Source of the DNA: Desulfococcus sp. 4484_241
Lineage (GTDB): Bacteria > Desulfobacterota > Desulfobacteria > Desulfobacterales > Desulfosudaceae
Direction: 5' to 3'
NCBI GenBank assembly: GCA_002085115.1
Contig: MZGQ01000017.1
Location: forward strand, 1-32,630
Length of the DNA stretch: 32,630 nt
The notes under the pieces were generated by a model that was not told the origin of the DNA, did not search any database, and worked only from the letters and a program-made list of their open reading frames with translations. Position numbers and translations under genes: made by a program. Each line of letters begins with the position of its first letter. Within the stretch, counting starts at the first letter, position 1. Positions 1-8,444 of this stretch are shown here, piece by piece.

Positions 1-531
1 TGTAATGGTTATTAAAAACATTATGATAGCAGAGCAGAACGCGTTTATCATTACACCTGAGAGTAACAGTGATTCGTTTTTCAGTATGGTGCTTCCCGAA
101 GCCATCAGCAGTATAAGCAGCAGGGAAGCGGCGCTTCCTGTAAACGCGGTAAGGCTTACCCCTGGAAACGGAGCAAGCCCGGCCATTATTCCAAGAATCG
201 CGCCTATGGCAGCTCCTCCTGATATCCCGAGTATATATGGTTCTGCAAGCGGATTGCGCAACAATGCCTGAAAAACAAGTCCGCCGGCCGACAGAGAAGC
301 TCCCAACAAGGCCGCCATAATTACCCTGGGCAGGCGTATATCCCATATTATGGAATAAAGAGCATGATCCGGATTCCGGGCAAATGTTATCGTCCTTATT
401 ATTTCCTTCAGGCTCCAGTCTGATGAGCCAACAGAAATCCCCGCAATCCATGCACATACCAGCATAACCGTCAATAACATCGAGATTAGACATATGCGCA
501 GTATCAGCGATGATGGGGAGGCCGGTTTCAT
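1..531 (-). CDS. FecCD/BtuC-family ABC transporter permease (partial, C-terminus outside window)
   Basis: This is the inner-membrane permease of an iron-siderophore, haem or vitamin B12 importer. I translated it by hand: 177 codons run open from an ATG at 531 to the window edge, so only the N-terminal half is present. Visible are a first membrane segment (about residues 8-29) and the family hallmark LPRVIMAALLGASLSAGG, followed by FQALLRNPLAEPYILGIS, the FecCD/BtuC signature around the second and third helices. The ATG overlaps the TGA of the upstream binding-protein gene (ATGA), so the two are probably translationally coupled. The ATPase would be expected beyond the left edge. The family is certain; the substrate (cobalamin versus ferric chelate) cannot be decided from this part. 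Confidence 0.93.
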   Translation of the reverse strand, partial: MKPASPSSLILRICLISMLLTVMLVCAWIAGISVGSSDWSLKEIIRTITFARNPDHALYSIIWDIRLPRVIMAALLGASLSAGGLVFQALLRNPLAEPYILGISGGAAIGAILGIMAGLAPFPGVSLTAFTGSAASLLLILLMASGSTILKNESLLLSGVMINAFCSAIIMFLITIT

Positions 532-1373
532 AACTGTTTCTTCCCAGCAGCATCAGCTGTAAAGAGTTCGGGGTGGATCAGCCTGGCCAACCGTTCAAGG
601 CCGTCTATGAGCCTTGGAGTTGGACGGTCTACAAGGTTTGAGTCAATAAGGTATATGCGGCCGTTTTTCACCGCCTGTATATTTGGCCACCGTTTCCACT
701 GTTCTTCCGCCTTGTCAAATGCCCCGTGCCTTGCCATGGTTGTTATTATTACTATATCAGGGGAAAGCTTTATGAGCTCTTCCTGTGAAAAGCTGACATA
801 CCGGCCTTTTTTTTCTGCTATGTTTTTCCCACCCGCAAGGGTTATCAGCTCGTTTATGAAGGTGCCGCTGCCAGCCGCTAAATCTTCTGCCGCTTTTGGA
901 GCATTGAGAATCACCCCCAGCCGTTCTATGGCTTCCATGGTTGTTGCAAGATCAGTGGGGAATGTAGCATACACAGGTATTCCCAGCTCCTCCAGCCTGT
1001 CTATAACCTGCTTGGGATTGCCGTCTTTTATTGCAATACACAGGTCAGGCTTGAGTGCTACGATCCGTTCAATGTCAAGATGTACGTAGGACCCCACCCT
1101 TGGAAGACGCATGGCATCGGGCGGGTAATCGCTGAATTGTGTCACACCTTTCAGTATGTCTTGCCGTCCGAGTGCGTATATGATTTCGGTTATGCTTGGA
1201 GCAAGAGCAACTACCCTTGCCGGACAATCCGGGATATTAACAGATCGGCCTGTCTGATCAATTACCGTGCGTGCATCTGCCCCGGCAATAAACACAAAAG
1301 AAGCAAGCAGGCATACCGCCATGGTATGTATACGGGTTATGGATAATCTTTTGTTTATGATACACTTTGGCAT
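528..1373 (-). CDS. Periplasmic substrate-binding protein, BtuF/FecB type (probable internal deletion)
   Basis: This captures the ligand for the adjacent FecCD permease. The N-terminus carries a signal peptide: basic residues, then hydrophobic MAVCLLASFVFIAGADA. The mature part has BtuF-like elements: VALAPSITEIIYALG (about 55-69), FSDYPPDAMRLPRVGSY (80-96) and LDIERIVALKPDLCIA (99-114). The closing lobe has LITLAGGKNIAE and ELIKLSPDIVII. A start at the inner ATG (1322) is also possible. Family members normally have about 35 more residues between the connecting helix and the segment before LAGGKN, including a strand like RVFFQIG. Here AAEDLAA (161-167) runs straight into GSGTFINEL, so an in-frame block seems to be lost near base 870. 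BtuF resemblance suggests cobalamin, but I see no B12 riboswitch upstream. Confidence 0.85.
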   Translation of the reverse strand: MPKCIINKRLSITRIHTMAVCLLASFVFIAGADARTVIDQTGRSVNIPDCPARVVALAPSITEIIYALGRQDILKGVTQFSDYPPDAMRLPRVGSYVHLDIERIVALKPDLCIAIKDGNPKQVIDRLEELGIPVYATFPTDLATTMEAIERLGVILNAPKAAEDLAAGSGTFINELITLAGGKNIAEKKGRYVSFSQEELIKLSPDIVIITTMARHGAFDKAEEQWKRWPNIQAVKNGRIYLIDSNLVDRPTPRLIDGLERLARLIHPELFTADAAGKKQL

Positions 1374-1730
1374 AATGCAGCTTTATCACGAGGCGTTGTG
1401 CCAAAAACATGATCCGTTCATAATTGCCTGCTGCAACCTGTTTTTACGGCTGCCGACTCAAGAACTCTTACCAGAAAACTGCCAGAGTAGCAAGGCAACC
1501 GGTCTTATTGTGTCGGTGAGAACATATCGCCCCTGCTTTTAGATGAAAATACCGGCTCGGGGCCAAATCGTTGATCTGGCGTTTAAAACAGCGTTTTTTT
1601 TAAACTGATTAAAACCGATTATAAGGTTTTGGGTATCCACAGGCCCTTGAATATAGCGCAACACTCTGTTATTTTCTTAAAAAGCGTGTGTTTTGTTTGT
1701 TGTCCATCCATTTTGATTGGTGCCGGAAAC
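1374..1730. other. Divergent intergenic region between the binding-protein gene and ispG
   Basis: This 357-base gap must hold promoters for both directions. I found no clear pair of -35/-10 boxes. An AT-rich inverted repeat, GTTTAAAA (1581-1588) and TTTTAAAC (1598-1605), encloses a smaller AAAAC-agc-GTTTT hairpin with a T run. It could act as a weak terminator or be a chance AT palindrome. Neither strand shows the conserved boxes of a cobalamin riboswitch. Confidence 0.4.
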
Positions 1731-2822
1731 ATGGGAACTGTAATAAAACGCAGGAAATCACGATCCATACGTGTTGGTAATACAGAAATCGGGGGAGACG
1801 CTCCGATCTCCGTGCAATCGATGACAACGACAGACACCTCTGATGTAGAAGCTACAGTTGCGCAGATAGTGCGTCTTCAGGAAGCAGGCTGCGATATTGT
1901 GCGTGTTGCCGTGCCTGACAGGAAGGCGGCAGAAGCCTTGTCATACATTAAGGAAAACATCTCGATTCCCCTTATAGCAGATATTCATTTCAACTGGCGT
2001 CTTGCAGTGGCTGCATTGGAGTCGGGGGTCGATGGCCTGCGCATAAATCCGGGGAACATGGGGGGTGAAAAAAAAACACTCAAGGTGATAGATGCGGCTG
2101 CAAAGAGGGAGACGCCGATTCGTATAGGGGTCAATTCCGGGTCGGTTGAAAGGGACCTTCTGGAAAAACATGGCGGGCCGACTGTGCATGCAATGGTGGA
2201 AAGCGCTTTGAGATATATCACTGTTTTTGAGCGGGCCGGTTTTTACAATATGAAAATTTCCATAAAGGCGTCGGATGTTTTTCGTACCGTTGAAGCATAC
2301 CGGCGTATCGCAAAAGAGTGCGATTACCCGCTACACGTCGGAGTGACCGAGGCGGGCGGCCTTTTCCCGGGACTTGTCAAGTCTTCCCTTGGAATCGGAA
2401 TGCTCCTTGCCGAGGGTATTGGTGACACTATACGGGTATCACTCACAAGGGATCCTGCAGAAGAGGTGAGAGCCGGATTCGAGATACTCAGGGCGCTTGG
2501 TATCCGGAATGTCGGGCCTGAGATAATATCATGCCCCACCTGTGGCAGGTGCGGAGTGGATCTTTTTGCAATTCTTGACAAGGTTGAACAGCATGCCTTG
2601 AAAATGAAGGCCCCGATCAAAGTGGCGGTTATGGGGTGTGTTGTAAACGGGCCCGGAGAGGCTAAAGACGCCGATCTCGGAATAGCCGGCGGAGCAGGGA
2701 AGGGGGTTCTTTTCAAAAAAGGGGAGATTGTCAGGACAGTTAAGCAGGAACAGTTGGCCGAAGCGCTTTTGATGGAAATGGACGCTGTTGAAAAGGAATG
2801 GCATAAAGAACATAATAAGTGA
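1731..2822 (+). CDS. ispG: 4-hydroxy-3-methylbut-2-en-1-yl diphosphate synthase IspG (GcpE)
   Basis: IspG performs the penultimate step of the non-mevalonate isoprenoid pathway, converting MEcPP to HMBPP with a [4Fe-4S] cluster. From ATG 1731 the protein is 363 residues. The cluster ligands are visible as Cys268-x2-Cys271-x31-Cys303 and Glu310, in SCPTCGRCGVDL and MGCVVNGPGEAKDADLG, the same spacing as in characterised IspG. The N-terminal TIM-barrel is recognisable by PISVQSMTTTDT, PLIADIHFNWRLA and GLRINPGN. I chose 1731 because the family starts just before the RRKSRSIRVG segment. The reading frame is open upstream to a TTG at 1629, but that extension does not look like IspG. It is followed after 15 bases by proS and is probably co-transcribed with it. 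Confidence 0.96.
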   Translation: MGTVIKRRKSRSIRVGNTEIGGDAPISVQSMTTTDTSDVEATVAQIVRLQEAGCDIVRVAVPDRKAAEALSYIKENISIPLIADIHFNWRLAVAALESGVDGLRINPGNMGGEKKTLKVIDAAAKRETPIRIGVNSGSVERDLLEKHGGPTVHAMVESALRYITVFERAGFYNMKISIKASDVFRTVEAYRRIAKECDYPLHVGVTEAGGLFPGLVKSSLGIGMLLAEGIGDTIRVSLTRDPAEEVRAGFEILRALGIRNVGPEIISCPTCGRCGVDLFAILDKVEQHALKMKAPIKVAVMGCVVNGPGEAKDADLGIAGGAGKGVLFKKGEIVRTVKQEQLAEALLMEMDAVEKEWHKEHNK

Positions 2823-2837
2823 CCGGAAGGGCTGCAA

Positions 2838-4364
2838 ATGGGAAAATCGGAAACCAGGGCGATTCAACCTACACGGGAAGAAAACTATTCAGAGTGGTAT
2901 CAGCAGGTGATTAAAGCCGCTGATCTTGCGGAAGCTTCACCCGTAAGGGGCTGCATGGTCATAAAACCGTGGGGATACGAAGTATGGGAGAACATACGCC
3001 ATGTTTTGGATGGAATGTTCAAGGCAGAAGGCGTGAAGAACGCTTATTTCCCGCTTTTTATCCCGATGGAGTTTTTGCAAAAGGAAGCCGAGCATGTTGA
3101 AGGGTTTGCAACCGAGTGCGCGGTGGTAACACATCACAGGCTGGAAAAGAGTGACGGCAAGCTGGTGCCGGCTGGAGAGCTGGCCGAGCCTCTTATTGTA
3201 AGGCCAACGTCCGAAACCATAATCGGGGAATCGTTCTCCAGATGGGTCAAAAGTTATCGTGACCTGCCGGTTTTGATAAACCAGTGGGCAAACGTGGTAA
3301 GATGGGAGATGCGGACGCGAATCTTTCTCAGGACAAGCGAGTTCCTTTGGCAGGAAGGCCATACTGTACATGCATCAGCGGATGAGGCGATGGCTCTTGC
3401 CGGCCGCATGCTTGATCTTTACGAAACGCTTGCCAGGGACTATCTGGCCATACCGGTTATAAAAGGCAGGAAAAGTGAGTCGGAAAGATTCCCCGGTGCG
3501 GTTGAAACGATGTGCATCGAGGCTATGATGCAGGACAGGAAGGCTCTTCAGGCGGGGACTTCCCATTTTCTGGGCCGGAACTTTGCAAAAGCATCCAATA
3601 TACTGTTCCAGTCTGAGAGGGGAAGGATGGAGCTGGCCTGGACAACTTCGTGGGGGGTTTCGACAAGGCTTATAGGCGGTCTTATAATGTCTCACGCAGA
3701 TGATGACGGAATGGTAATGCCACCCAAAATAGCGCCCGCCCACGTTGTTCTTTTGCCCATTTTCAGGAAAGATTCAGACAGACAGCCGGTAATGGAGTAT
3801 GTCGAAAATCTTGCCGCGCGGCTGCGCGAAAAACAGTATGCAGGCCGGCGACTGGGTGTTGAGATAGATGCAAAGGAGACCGGCGGCGCCAGGGGCTGGG
3901 AGTGGATAAAAAAAGGAATACCCATAAGAGTCGAGATAGGGCCCAAAGATATGGCTAAAGGAGCGGTGTTCATGGGAAGGCGGGACACCAGCCACCGCGA
4001 CAGGAAATCGGTTGGCACGGATCTGTTTGTGGATACAGTTACGGACATTCTCGATGATATTCAGTATAAAACATACCAAAAAGCCCTGGAATTCAGGGAA
4101 GCCCATACGGTTTTCATAGATGCCCGCGACGGGTTCTACGACTTTTTCACACCTTCCAATCCGCAGCAGCCGGAGATCCATGGCGGATTTGCGCTGTCCC
4201 ACTGGTGCGGATCCCCTGAGTGCGAGAAAAAGATAAAAGACGAACTTTCGGTTACGATAAGGTGTATCCCCTATGACAGGAATCTTGCCGGAGATGGGCC
4301 AGGGCGTTGTATCTGCTGCGGCAAGGAAAGCCCTTGCAGGGTTGTGTTTGCAAAGGCTTACTGA
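2838..4364 (+). CDS. proS: Prolyl-tRNA synthetase, archaeal/eukaryotic-like type
   Basis: This charges tRNA-Pro with proline in the cytoplasm. The 508-residue protein belongs to the ProS type lacking the large editing insertion of E. coli ProRS. Class II motifs are visible: motif 2 in RWEMRTRIFLRTSEFLWQEGHT and motif 3 in the SWGVSTRLIGGLIMSH region, with RPTSET upstream. An anticodon-binding domain follows (APAHVVLLPIF onwards). The C-terminal zinc domain has Cys457, Cys462, Cys491 and Cys494, and the chain ends in Tyr, as in the Thermus enzyme where the terminal Tyr reaches the active site. GGAAGG lies about 8 bases before the ATG. It follows ispG by 15 bases. A tRNA-Pro (CGG) lies in the same window at 25288. 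Confidence 0.96.
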   Translation: MGKSETRAIQPTREENYSEWYQQVIKAADLAEASPVRGCMVIKPWGYEVWENIRHVLDGMFKAEGVKNAYFPLFIPMEFLQKEAEHVEGFATECAVVTHHRLEKSDGKLVPAGELAEPLIVRPTSETIIGESFSRWVKSYRDLPVLINQWANVVRWEMRTRIFLRTSEFLWQEGHTVHASADEAMALAGRMLDLYETLARDYLAIPVIKGRKSESERFPGAVETMCIEAMMQDRKALQAGTSHFLGRNFAKASNILFQSERGRMELAWTTSWGVSTRLIGGLIMSHADDDGMVMPPKIAPAHVVLLPIFRKDSDRQPVMEYVENLAARLREKQYAGRRLGVEIDAKETGGARGWEWIKKGIPIRVEIGPKDMAKGAVFMGRRDTSHRDRKSVGTDLFVDTVTDILDDIQYKTYQKALEFREAHTVFIDARDGFYDFFTPSNPQQPEIHGGFALSHWCGSPECEKKIKDELSVTIRCIPYDRNLAGDGPGRCICCGKESPCRVVFAKAY

Positions 4365-4370
4365 TCAATG

Positions 4371-4411
4371 CCCGCTACAGACAAATCGTGAAATTATGTT
4401 GTCTGTGCGGG
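4371..4411 (+). repeat. Long hairpin between proS and rel
   Basis: CCCGC-t-ACAGACAA (4371-4384) pairs with TTGTCTGT-GCGGG (4399-4411): 13 base pairs with one bulged T and a 14-base loop. There is no T run after it, so it is not a standard intrinsic terminator in either orientation. It could be an operator, an RNA processing site, or a structured leader for rel. It begins 6 bases after the proS stop and ends 44 bases before the rel start. Confidence 0.55.
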
Positions 4412-4455
4412 GTGATAAACAGACTCAAGTGCCTTAAACCGGCCTGACATTTTTG

Positions 4456-6606
4456 ATGATACGCATAAACGATATAATCGAGACCCTGCTCGAACACAGT
4501 CCTGATGCCGACACTACCCTGGTCGAGCGTGCCTACATATATTCGGCAAAGGTGCATGAAGGGCAGATGCGGCTTTCCGGTGAGCCCTACCTTTCCCATC
4601 CTCTTGAAGTTGCGGGGATCCTGGCCTCTATGAAACTTGACAGCGTGTGCGTGGCGGCAGGCCTGCTGCATGATGTCCTTGAGGATACAAATGCAACCGA
4701 GGAGGAAATCCGGGAGCTTTTCGGCGAGCAGGTCCTGCATATAGTAAGGGGGTTGACAAAGATAAGCACTTTGCCCACCGGTTCAAAGACAATCCGCCAG
4801 GCCGAGAGCATAAGAAAGATGATACTGGCCATGGCGGATGACCTCCGCGTTATACTTATAAAGCTGGTAGACAGGCTGCATAATATGCGGACCATAAGGT
4901 TTCACAAGGAGGAAAAGCAGAAAAGCATTGCGCAGGAGACACTCGATATATATGCGCCCATAGCACACAGACTCGGTATATACTGGATAAAAAACGAGCT
5001 TGAGGATATCGCTTTTAAGATCCTGTATCCCGAGGAGTACGCTTTTATCGGCAGCAGGATCCGCACGGACGATGTCCAGCGCGAAAAATATATCGAAACC
5101 GTAAGGGACTATATCCGGGAAAAGCTCCTGGAAAACGGGTTAAAAGCCGAGGTGCTCGGAAGACACAAGCACTTTTACAGTATTTACCAGAAAATGAAAA
5201 GACAAAACCTTTCGCTTGAAGAGGTTTACGATATCATCGCGTTTAGAATAATACTGGACACTGTCCCGCAATGCTACGAAGCCCTTGGAATAATTCACTC
5301 GATGTGGAAGCCGATAGCCAAGAAGTTCAAGGATTATATTGCGGTGCCCAAGCCCAATTTTTACCAGTCGCTTCACACGACAGTATTCGGCCCGTTTGGC
5401 GAACGGATCGAGATTCAGATTCGGACCCGGGAGATGGATCTTGTTGCAAAGGCTGGAATAGCAGCCCACTGGAGTTACAAGGAGGGTGGCAAGGCTCCCG
5501 GCAAAGAGGGCAAGACGTATGCCTGGATACAGAATCTGCTGGAAGCGAACAGAGAGTTGGATACTCCTGGTGAGTTTTTGGAGAGCGTAAAGCTGAACCT
5601 TTTTTCCGACGAGGTCCACGTGTTTACACCTGGCGGGGATATAAAGTCATTGATGAGAGGGGCGACTCCTGTTGACTTTGCCTATCATGTACATACCGAG
5701 GTGGGCCACAGGTGCGTGGGTGCCAAGGTGAACGGGAAGATGGTCCCGCTTTCCCATACACTGAAAACCGGTGATATAGTGGAAATAATCACTTCCTCCA
5801 AAAGCAAGCCCAGCCCGGACTGGCTTGGCTTCGTATGTACCCCGAAGGCCCGCTCCAAAATACGCCAGTGGATAAAAAACGAAGAAAAAGCCAGAAGCCT
5901 TCAGCTCGGCAGGGAGATGTGCGAAAAGATGTTTCGCAAGTTCCGTGTTAATTTTAATGAAGCCATGCATTCCGAGGAGATGAAATCCCTGCCATCGGCA
6001 TTCGGTTTCAAGACCATGGATGACCTGCTTGAACATGTAGGGTATGGCAAGGTCACGCCAAGGCAGGTGGTGCAAAAATACCTGGCAAAAAGTAATATAC
6101 CGGATGCCGAATTGCTTTTGGAAAAGATTGTAAGCCGGGTGCGGAAAAAAAAGGATGCCGAAGGGGTTGTTGTATGTGGAATGGACGATGTGCTTATCAA
6201 GCTTGCCAAGTGCTGCCAGCCTGTTCCTGGTGATAAAATTGCAGGTTACATCACCAGGGGCAGGGGCGTGACCGTGCACAGAACAAACTGCATAAACATG
6301 TTAAGAGTTTCTCCGGAGCGAAGAATAGATGTCCAGTGGGCAATGGAGCCCGCCTCGACTTATCCGGTCAGGATGAGGATACGCGCCTATGATAAGCTTG
6401 GGCTTTTAGCCGAAATAACGTCTGAGATAAGCAAACACGGAGCCAATATAACAAGCGCCCACACCGAGACCCAAGCGGACGGGATGGTGGAAATCCGTTT
6501 TACGCTCCTGGTGAAAAGCACCGAACAGCTGGATAATATAATTTCCGCCTTAAACAGTCTTAAAACTGTTATCGGAGTAAAACGGCTGGGTGTTCCAAAA
6601 GATTGA
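4456..6606 (+). CDS. Bifunctional (p)ppGpp synthetase/hydrolase, Rel/SpoT family
   Basis: This makes and degrades the stringent-response alarmone (p)ppGpp. The 716-residue protein has the full Rel layout. The HD hydrolase domain is intact (YLSHPLEVAG about 42-51, GLLHDVLEDT about 70-79, KLVDRLHNMRT about 135-145). The synthetase domain follows (GRHKHFYSIYQKM, then YIAVPKPNFYQSLHTTV and IEIQIRT, about 235-330). Next comes a TGS domain (VHVFTPGGDIKSLMRGATPVDFAY), a conserved-Cys region (KLAKCCQPVPGD) and a C-terminal ACT domain (ITSEISKHGANI). Because both catalytic halves keep their signature residues, a single dual-function enzyme is more likely than a synthetase-only RelA. ATG 4456 is preferred; a TTG lies one codon upstream. 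rpmB ends convergently 35 bases beyond it. Confidence 0.95.
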   Translation: MIRINDIIETLLEHSPDADTTLVERAYIYSAKVHEGQMRLSGEPYLSHPLEVAGILASMKLDSVCVAAGLLHDVLEDTNATEEEIRELFGEQVLHIVRGLTKISTLPTGSKTIRQAESIRKMILAMADDLRVILIKLVDRLHNMRTIRFHKEEKQKSIAQETLDIYAPIAHRLGIYWIKNELEDIAFKILYPEEYAFIGSRIRTDDVQREKYIETVRDYIREKLLENGLKAEVLGRHKHFYSIYQKMKRQNLSLEEVYDIIAFRIILDTVPQCYEALGIIHSMWKPIAKKFKDYIAVPKPNFYQSLHTTVFGPFGERIEIQIRTREMDLVAKAGIAAHWSYKEGGKAPGKEGKTYAWIQNLLEANRELDTPGEFLESVKLNLFSDEVHVFTPGGDIKSLMRGATPVDFAYHVHTEVGHRCVGAKVNGKMVPLSHTLKTGDIVEIITSSKSKPSPDWLGFVCTPKARSKIRQWIKNEEKARSLQLGREMCEKMFRKFRVNFNEAMHSEEMKSLPSAFGFKTMDDLLEHVGYGKVTPRQVVQKYLAKSNIPDAELLLEKIVSRVRKKKDAEGVVVCGMDDVLIKLAKCCQPVPGDKIAGYITRGRGVTVHRTNCINMLRVSPERRIDVQWAMEPASTYPVRMRIRAYDKLGLLAEITSEISKHGANITSAHTETQADGMVEIRFTLLVKSTEQLDNIISALNSLKTVIGVKRLGVPKD

Positions 6607-6641
6607 TTTTACATTGCTGCCCGAGCCGTCATCCGGGGAAT

Positions 6642-6833
6642 TTACGCGGCTTTAACAACGAATCCAGCCTTGATGCACTTTGTGCAAACATAAATCTTTT
6701 CTGTCCTGCCGTTTCGGTCAACGCGCACTTTCTGCAGATTCGGGTTAAAGCGGCGCTTTGTTACATTATGGGCATGACTCACGTTTGCACCGACCATCGG
6801 TTTTTTTCCGCATATTTCACATTTTTTAGACAT
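6642..6833 (-). CDS. rpmB: 50S ribosomal protein L28, zinc-ribbon form
   Basis: This is a small protein of the large ribosomal subunit, 63 residues. It keeps the L28 core ([19 protein letters not shown]) and two CxxC pairs, Cys5/Cys8 and Cys50/Cys53, so it is the zinc-binding form. Some bacteria also carry a Cys-less paralogue under zinc control; none is in this window. The ATG has AAAGGG about 9 bases upstream. It stands alone, convergent to rel, and has its own promoter (6902-6930). Confidence 0.96.
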   Translation of the reverse strand: MSKKCEICGKKPMVGANVSHAHNVTKRRFNPNLQKVRVDRNGRTEKIYVCTKCIKAGFVVKAA

Positions 6834-6901
6834 CGGTAAAACCCTTTACGTCTGATTTTTCTCATCATACATTTGTCATGTTACAAAAAAAAAGAAAAGG
6901 C

Positions 6902-6930
6902 ATGATATACCGGCTTGTTTTTCATGTAAA
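6902..6930 (-). promoter_or_regulatory. Sigma-70-type promoter for rpmB
   Basis: On the minus strand TTTACA (-35, 5 of 6 consensus bases) is followed after 17 bases by TATCAT (-10, 5 of 6). The -10 box lies about 70 bases before the rpmB start codon. The spacing is ideal, and the region between the SH3 stop (6982) and rpmB has no gene. Confidence 0.6.
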
Positions 6931-6981
6931 GCTTTTTTTAAAGTTTTTTGCTCCAGGTACTATCTGTCCAAGATATGGCTA

Positions 6982-7209
6982 TTATTCACCCTCCAAAATC
7001 ACATAATCTCTTGATACAAAGCCGGTCAGACCGTTTGTTGTTTGGATTTTAATCCATTTGCCATCCACTTTCAGAACTTTTGGCCTTTCATTCGGGAAAA
7101 GCTTGCCGAGTTTTTTGTAGGCGAGCCCCGGCCCGGATCTTATGTTAAGGGCATCTGCCGTTATTGCTGTTATTTTTGGGCAGGCTGCCCTGCCAATGGC
7201 TGTGTTTTT
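6982..7209 (-). pseudogene. Detached C-terminal SH3 domain of the BamD-like protein
   Basis: This reading frame continues the upstream lipoprotein after a frame change at the run of eight T (7205-7212; A on the coding strand). It encodes a bacterial SH3 (SH3b) domain: ITADALNIRSGPGLAYKK, then GKWIKIQTTNGLTGFV and SRDYVIL. It has no credible start of its own; the nearest in-frame start codon is a GTG at 7236 inside the upstream gene. With seven A instead of eight the two frames join as PEKNTAIGRAACPKITAITA. It is most simply the true C-terminus of the preceding gene, separated by a homopolymer indel that is either real or a sequencing error. Expression by transcriptional slippage on the A run is possible. 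Confidence 0.65.
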
Positions 7210-8362
7210 TTTCAGGAACAGGCGTTGAGACTGCACTCTCTGCGGACGGAGCAGCCGTCTTTACACCTGAAGGCGGGGTTTTTACCGAACCCTTGTTATC
7301 GATTTTATTTTTGGCAGCCAATTTCTTTGCCGCTTTAGTTTTCATCACAATAAGAGCGTTAAGAGCTGCTTCTTTTACCTCTATCGATTCGTCCTCGTGC
7401 CCTGTTTTTTCAAGCGCCTGCTCAACCTGGTTATTGTAGATTCCGAAAGCGGAAATTGTTTGAATTGCGCCAAGCCTTACTCTTGAACTATCATCACTTA
7501 ACGCTGCAATAACAGCAGACAGGGCTTTTGTCCTGTATCCAGGTGCAACATTGCCAAGCGCAAGCATGGCTGCGCCGCGGACATTCTCATTTGTGTCATT
7601 TGACAACAGGTGAATAAGAGCATCTACGGCAGGATCGGTTTTTGGCCCTGTTTTGCCAAGAGTTTTTACTGCTTCCAGCCGTACGTCAGGGTCCTCGTCT
7701 GAGAGGGCCTTCACCAGATTATCAGTGATAATGGTGATGTAATGCCGCGCCTCATCAAGATTCCCGACATCAGGATAGTCAGAGATAACCCTGTTCAGCC
7801 GGTGAAGCGCAGCCTTGTAATGGCCCATCTTGTAGTAGAATTTTCCCACATAAAGCTCATGGCCGGCGAGACTCTTTCTGCATTTAACAATATATTCAGC
7901 CGCCTTTTTGGAATACTCACAGTCGGGATATCTGTTTACCAGGCGAGAGAATGCTTCTATCGCCTTTCGCGCAGGTGTCTGATCCCTGTCGATGGTGTCA
8001 AGCCGGTAATAGTAACATAAACCTTCCCTGTAAATTGCATATGGAACAGACTTGTTTTGAGGATGTAACCTTTCAAAATCCTCGTATGCAGAGGCTGCGT
8101 TTTCGTAATCTTCCATTTGGAAGTATGCGTCCGCTATTTTCAGGTCGGCCACTGCCGCCAGGGTGCTGAAAGGATACCAGTCTTTAAGGTTTTTAAAGGT
8201 ATCTATCGCTTTTTGGTATCGCTTGGCATTTAAGAGTGATTCACCTTCAGCAGCCAGTTCCTGCGCGGTTTTTTCACTTTCGGGTTTTTTATGGGCGCAA
8301 CCGTTCCCCATGAATGTTATAACCAAAAGTGTGCATAAGATGGAGACAAGTGAGCGTTTCAT
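7145..8362 (-). CDS. BamD-like outer-membrane lipoprotein with TPR and HEAT repeats (3' frameshift)
   Basis: This is probably a component of outer-membrane protein assembly, or a related periplasmic scaffold. From ATG 8362 it has a lipoprotein signal (hydrophobic LVSILCTLLVITFMGNGC, lipid on the Cys). Next come BamD/YfiO-type TPRs (QELAAEGESLLNAKRYQKAI, then AYFQMEDYENAASAYEDF and YYKMGHYKAALHRLNRVI). Two to three HEAT/PBS repeats follow (DPDVRLEAVKTLGKTG, NENVRGAAMLALGNV, SSRVRLGAIQTISAFG), then a Pro/Ala/Lys linker. The frame then ends early with an atypical tail, whereas an SH3b domain continues in another frame (6982-7209). It lies 82 bases downstream of the CorC-like gene, probably in one operon. 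Canonical BamD is shorter and lacks HEAT and SH3 parts, so I give no symbol. Confidence 0.82.
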   Translation of the reverse strand: MKRSLVSILCTLLVITFMGNGCAHKKPESEKTAQELAAEGESLLNAKRYQKAIDTFKNLKDWYPFSTLAAVADLKIADAYFQMEDYENAASAYEDFERLHPQNKSVPYAIYREGLCYYYRLDTIDRDQTPARKAIEAFSRLVNRYPDCEYSKKAAEYIVKCRKSLAGHELYVGKFYYKMGHYKAALHRLNRVISDYPDVGNLDEARHYITIITDNLVKALSDEDPDVRLEAVKTLGKTGPKTDPAVDALIHLLSNDTNENVRGAAMLALGNVAPGYRTKALSAVIAALSDDSSRVRLGAIQTISAFGIYNNQVEQALEKTGHEDESIEVKEAALNALIVMKTKAAKKLAAKNKIDNKGSVKTPPSGVKTAAPSAESAVSTPVPEKKHSHWQGSLPKNNSNNGRCP

Positions 8363-8444
8363 GTCAATCTCTTGTTGTTGGTGTGTTTTTAATAATACCA
8401 GGGGATGAAAGATATGCTGTTGCCGTCTGCATGTCAACAACCAT

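Noticed and set aside
1374-1660. Cobalamin riboswitch upstream of the BtuF-like gene
   Set aside because: I read the minus strand for the conserved B12-box and GCCACTG element and found neither, despite the BtuF resemblance.
1629-1730. N-terminal extension of IspG from a TTG start
   Set aside because: The extra 34 residues are hydrophobic and unlike IspG, and the ATG at 1731 matches the family start.
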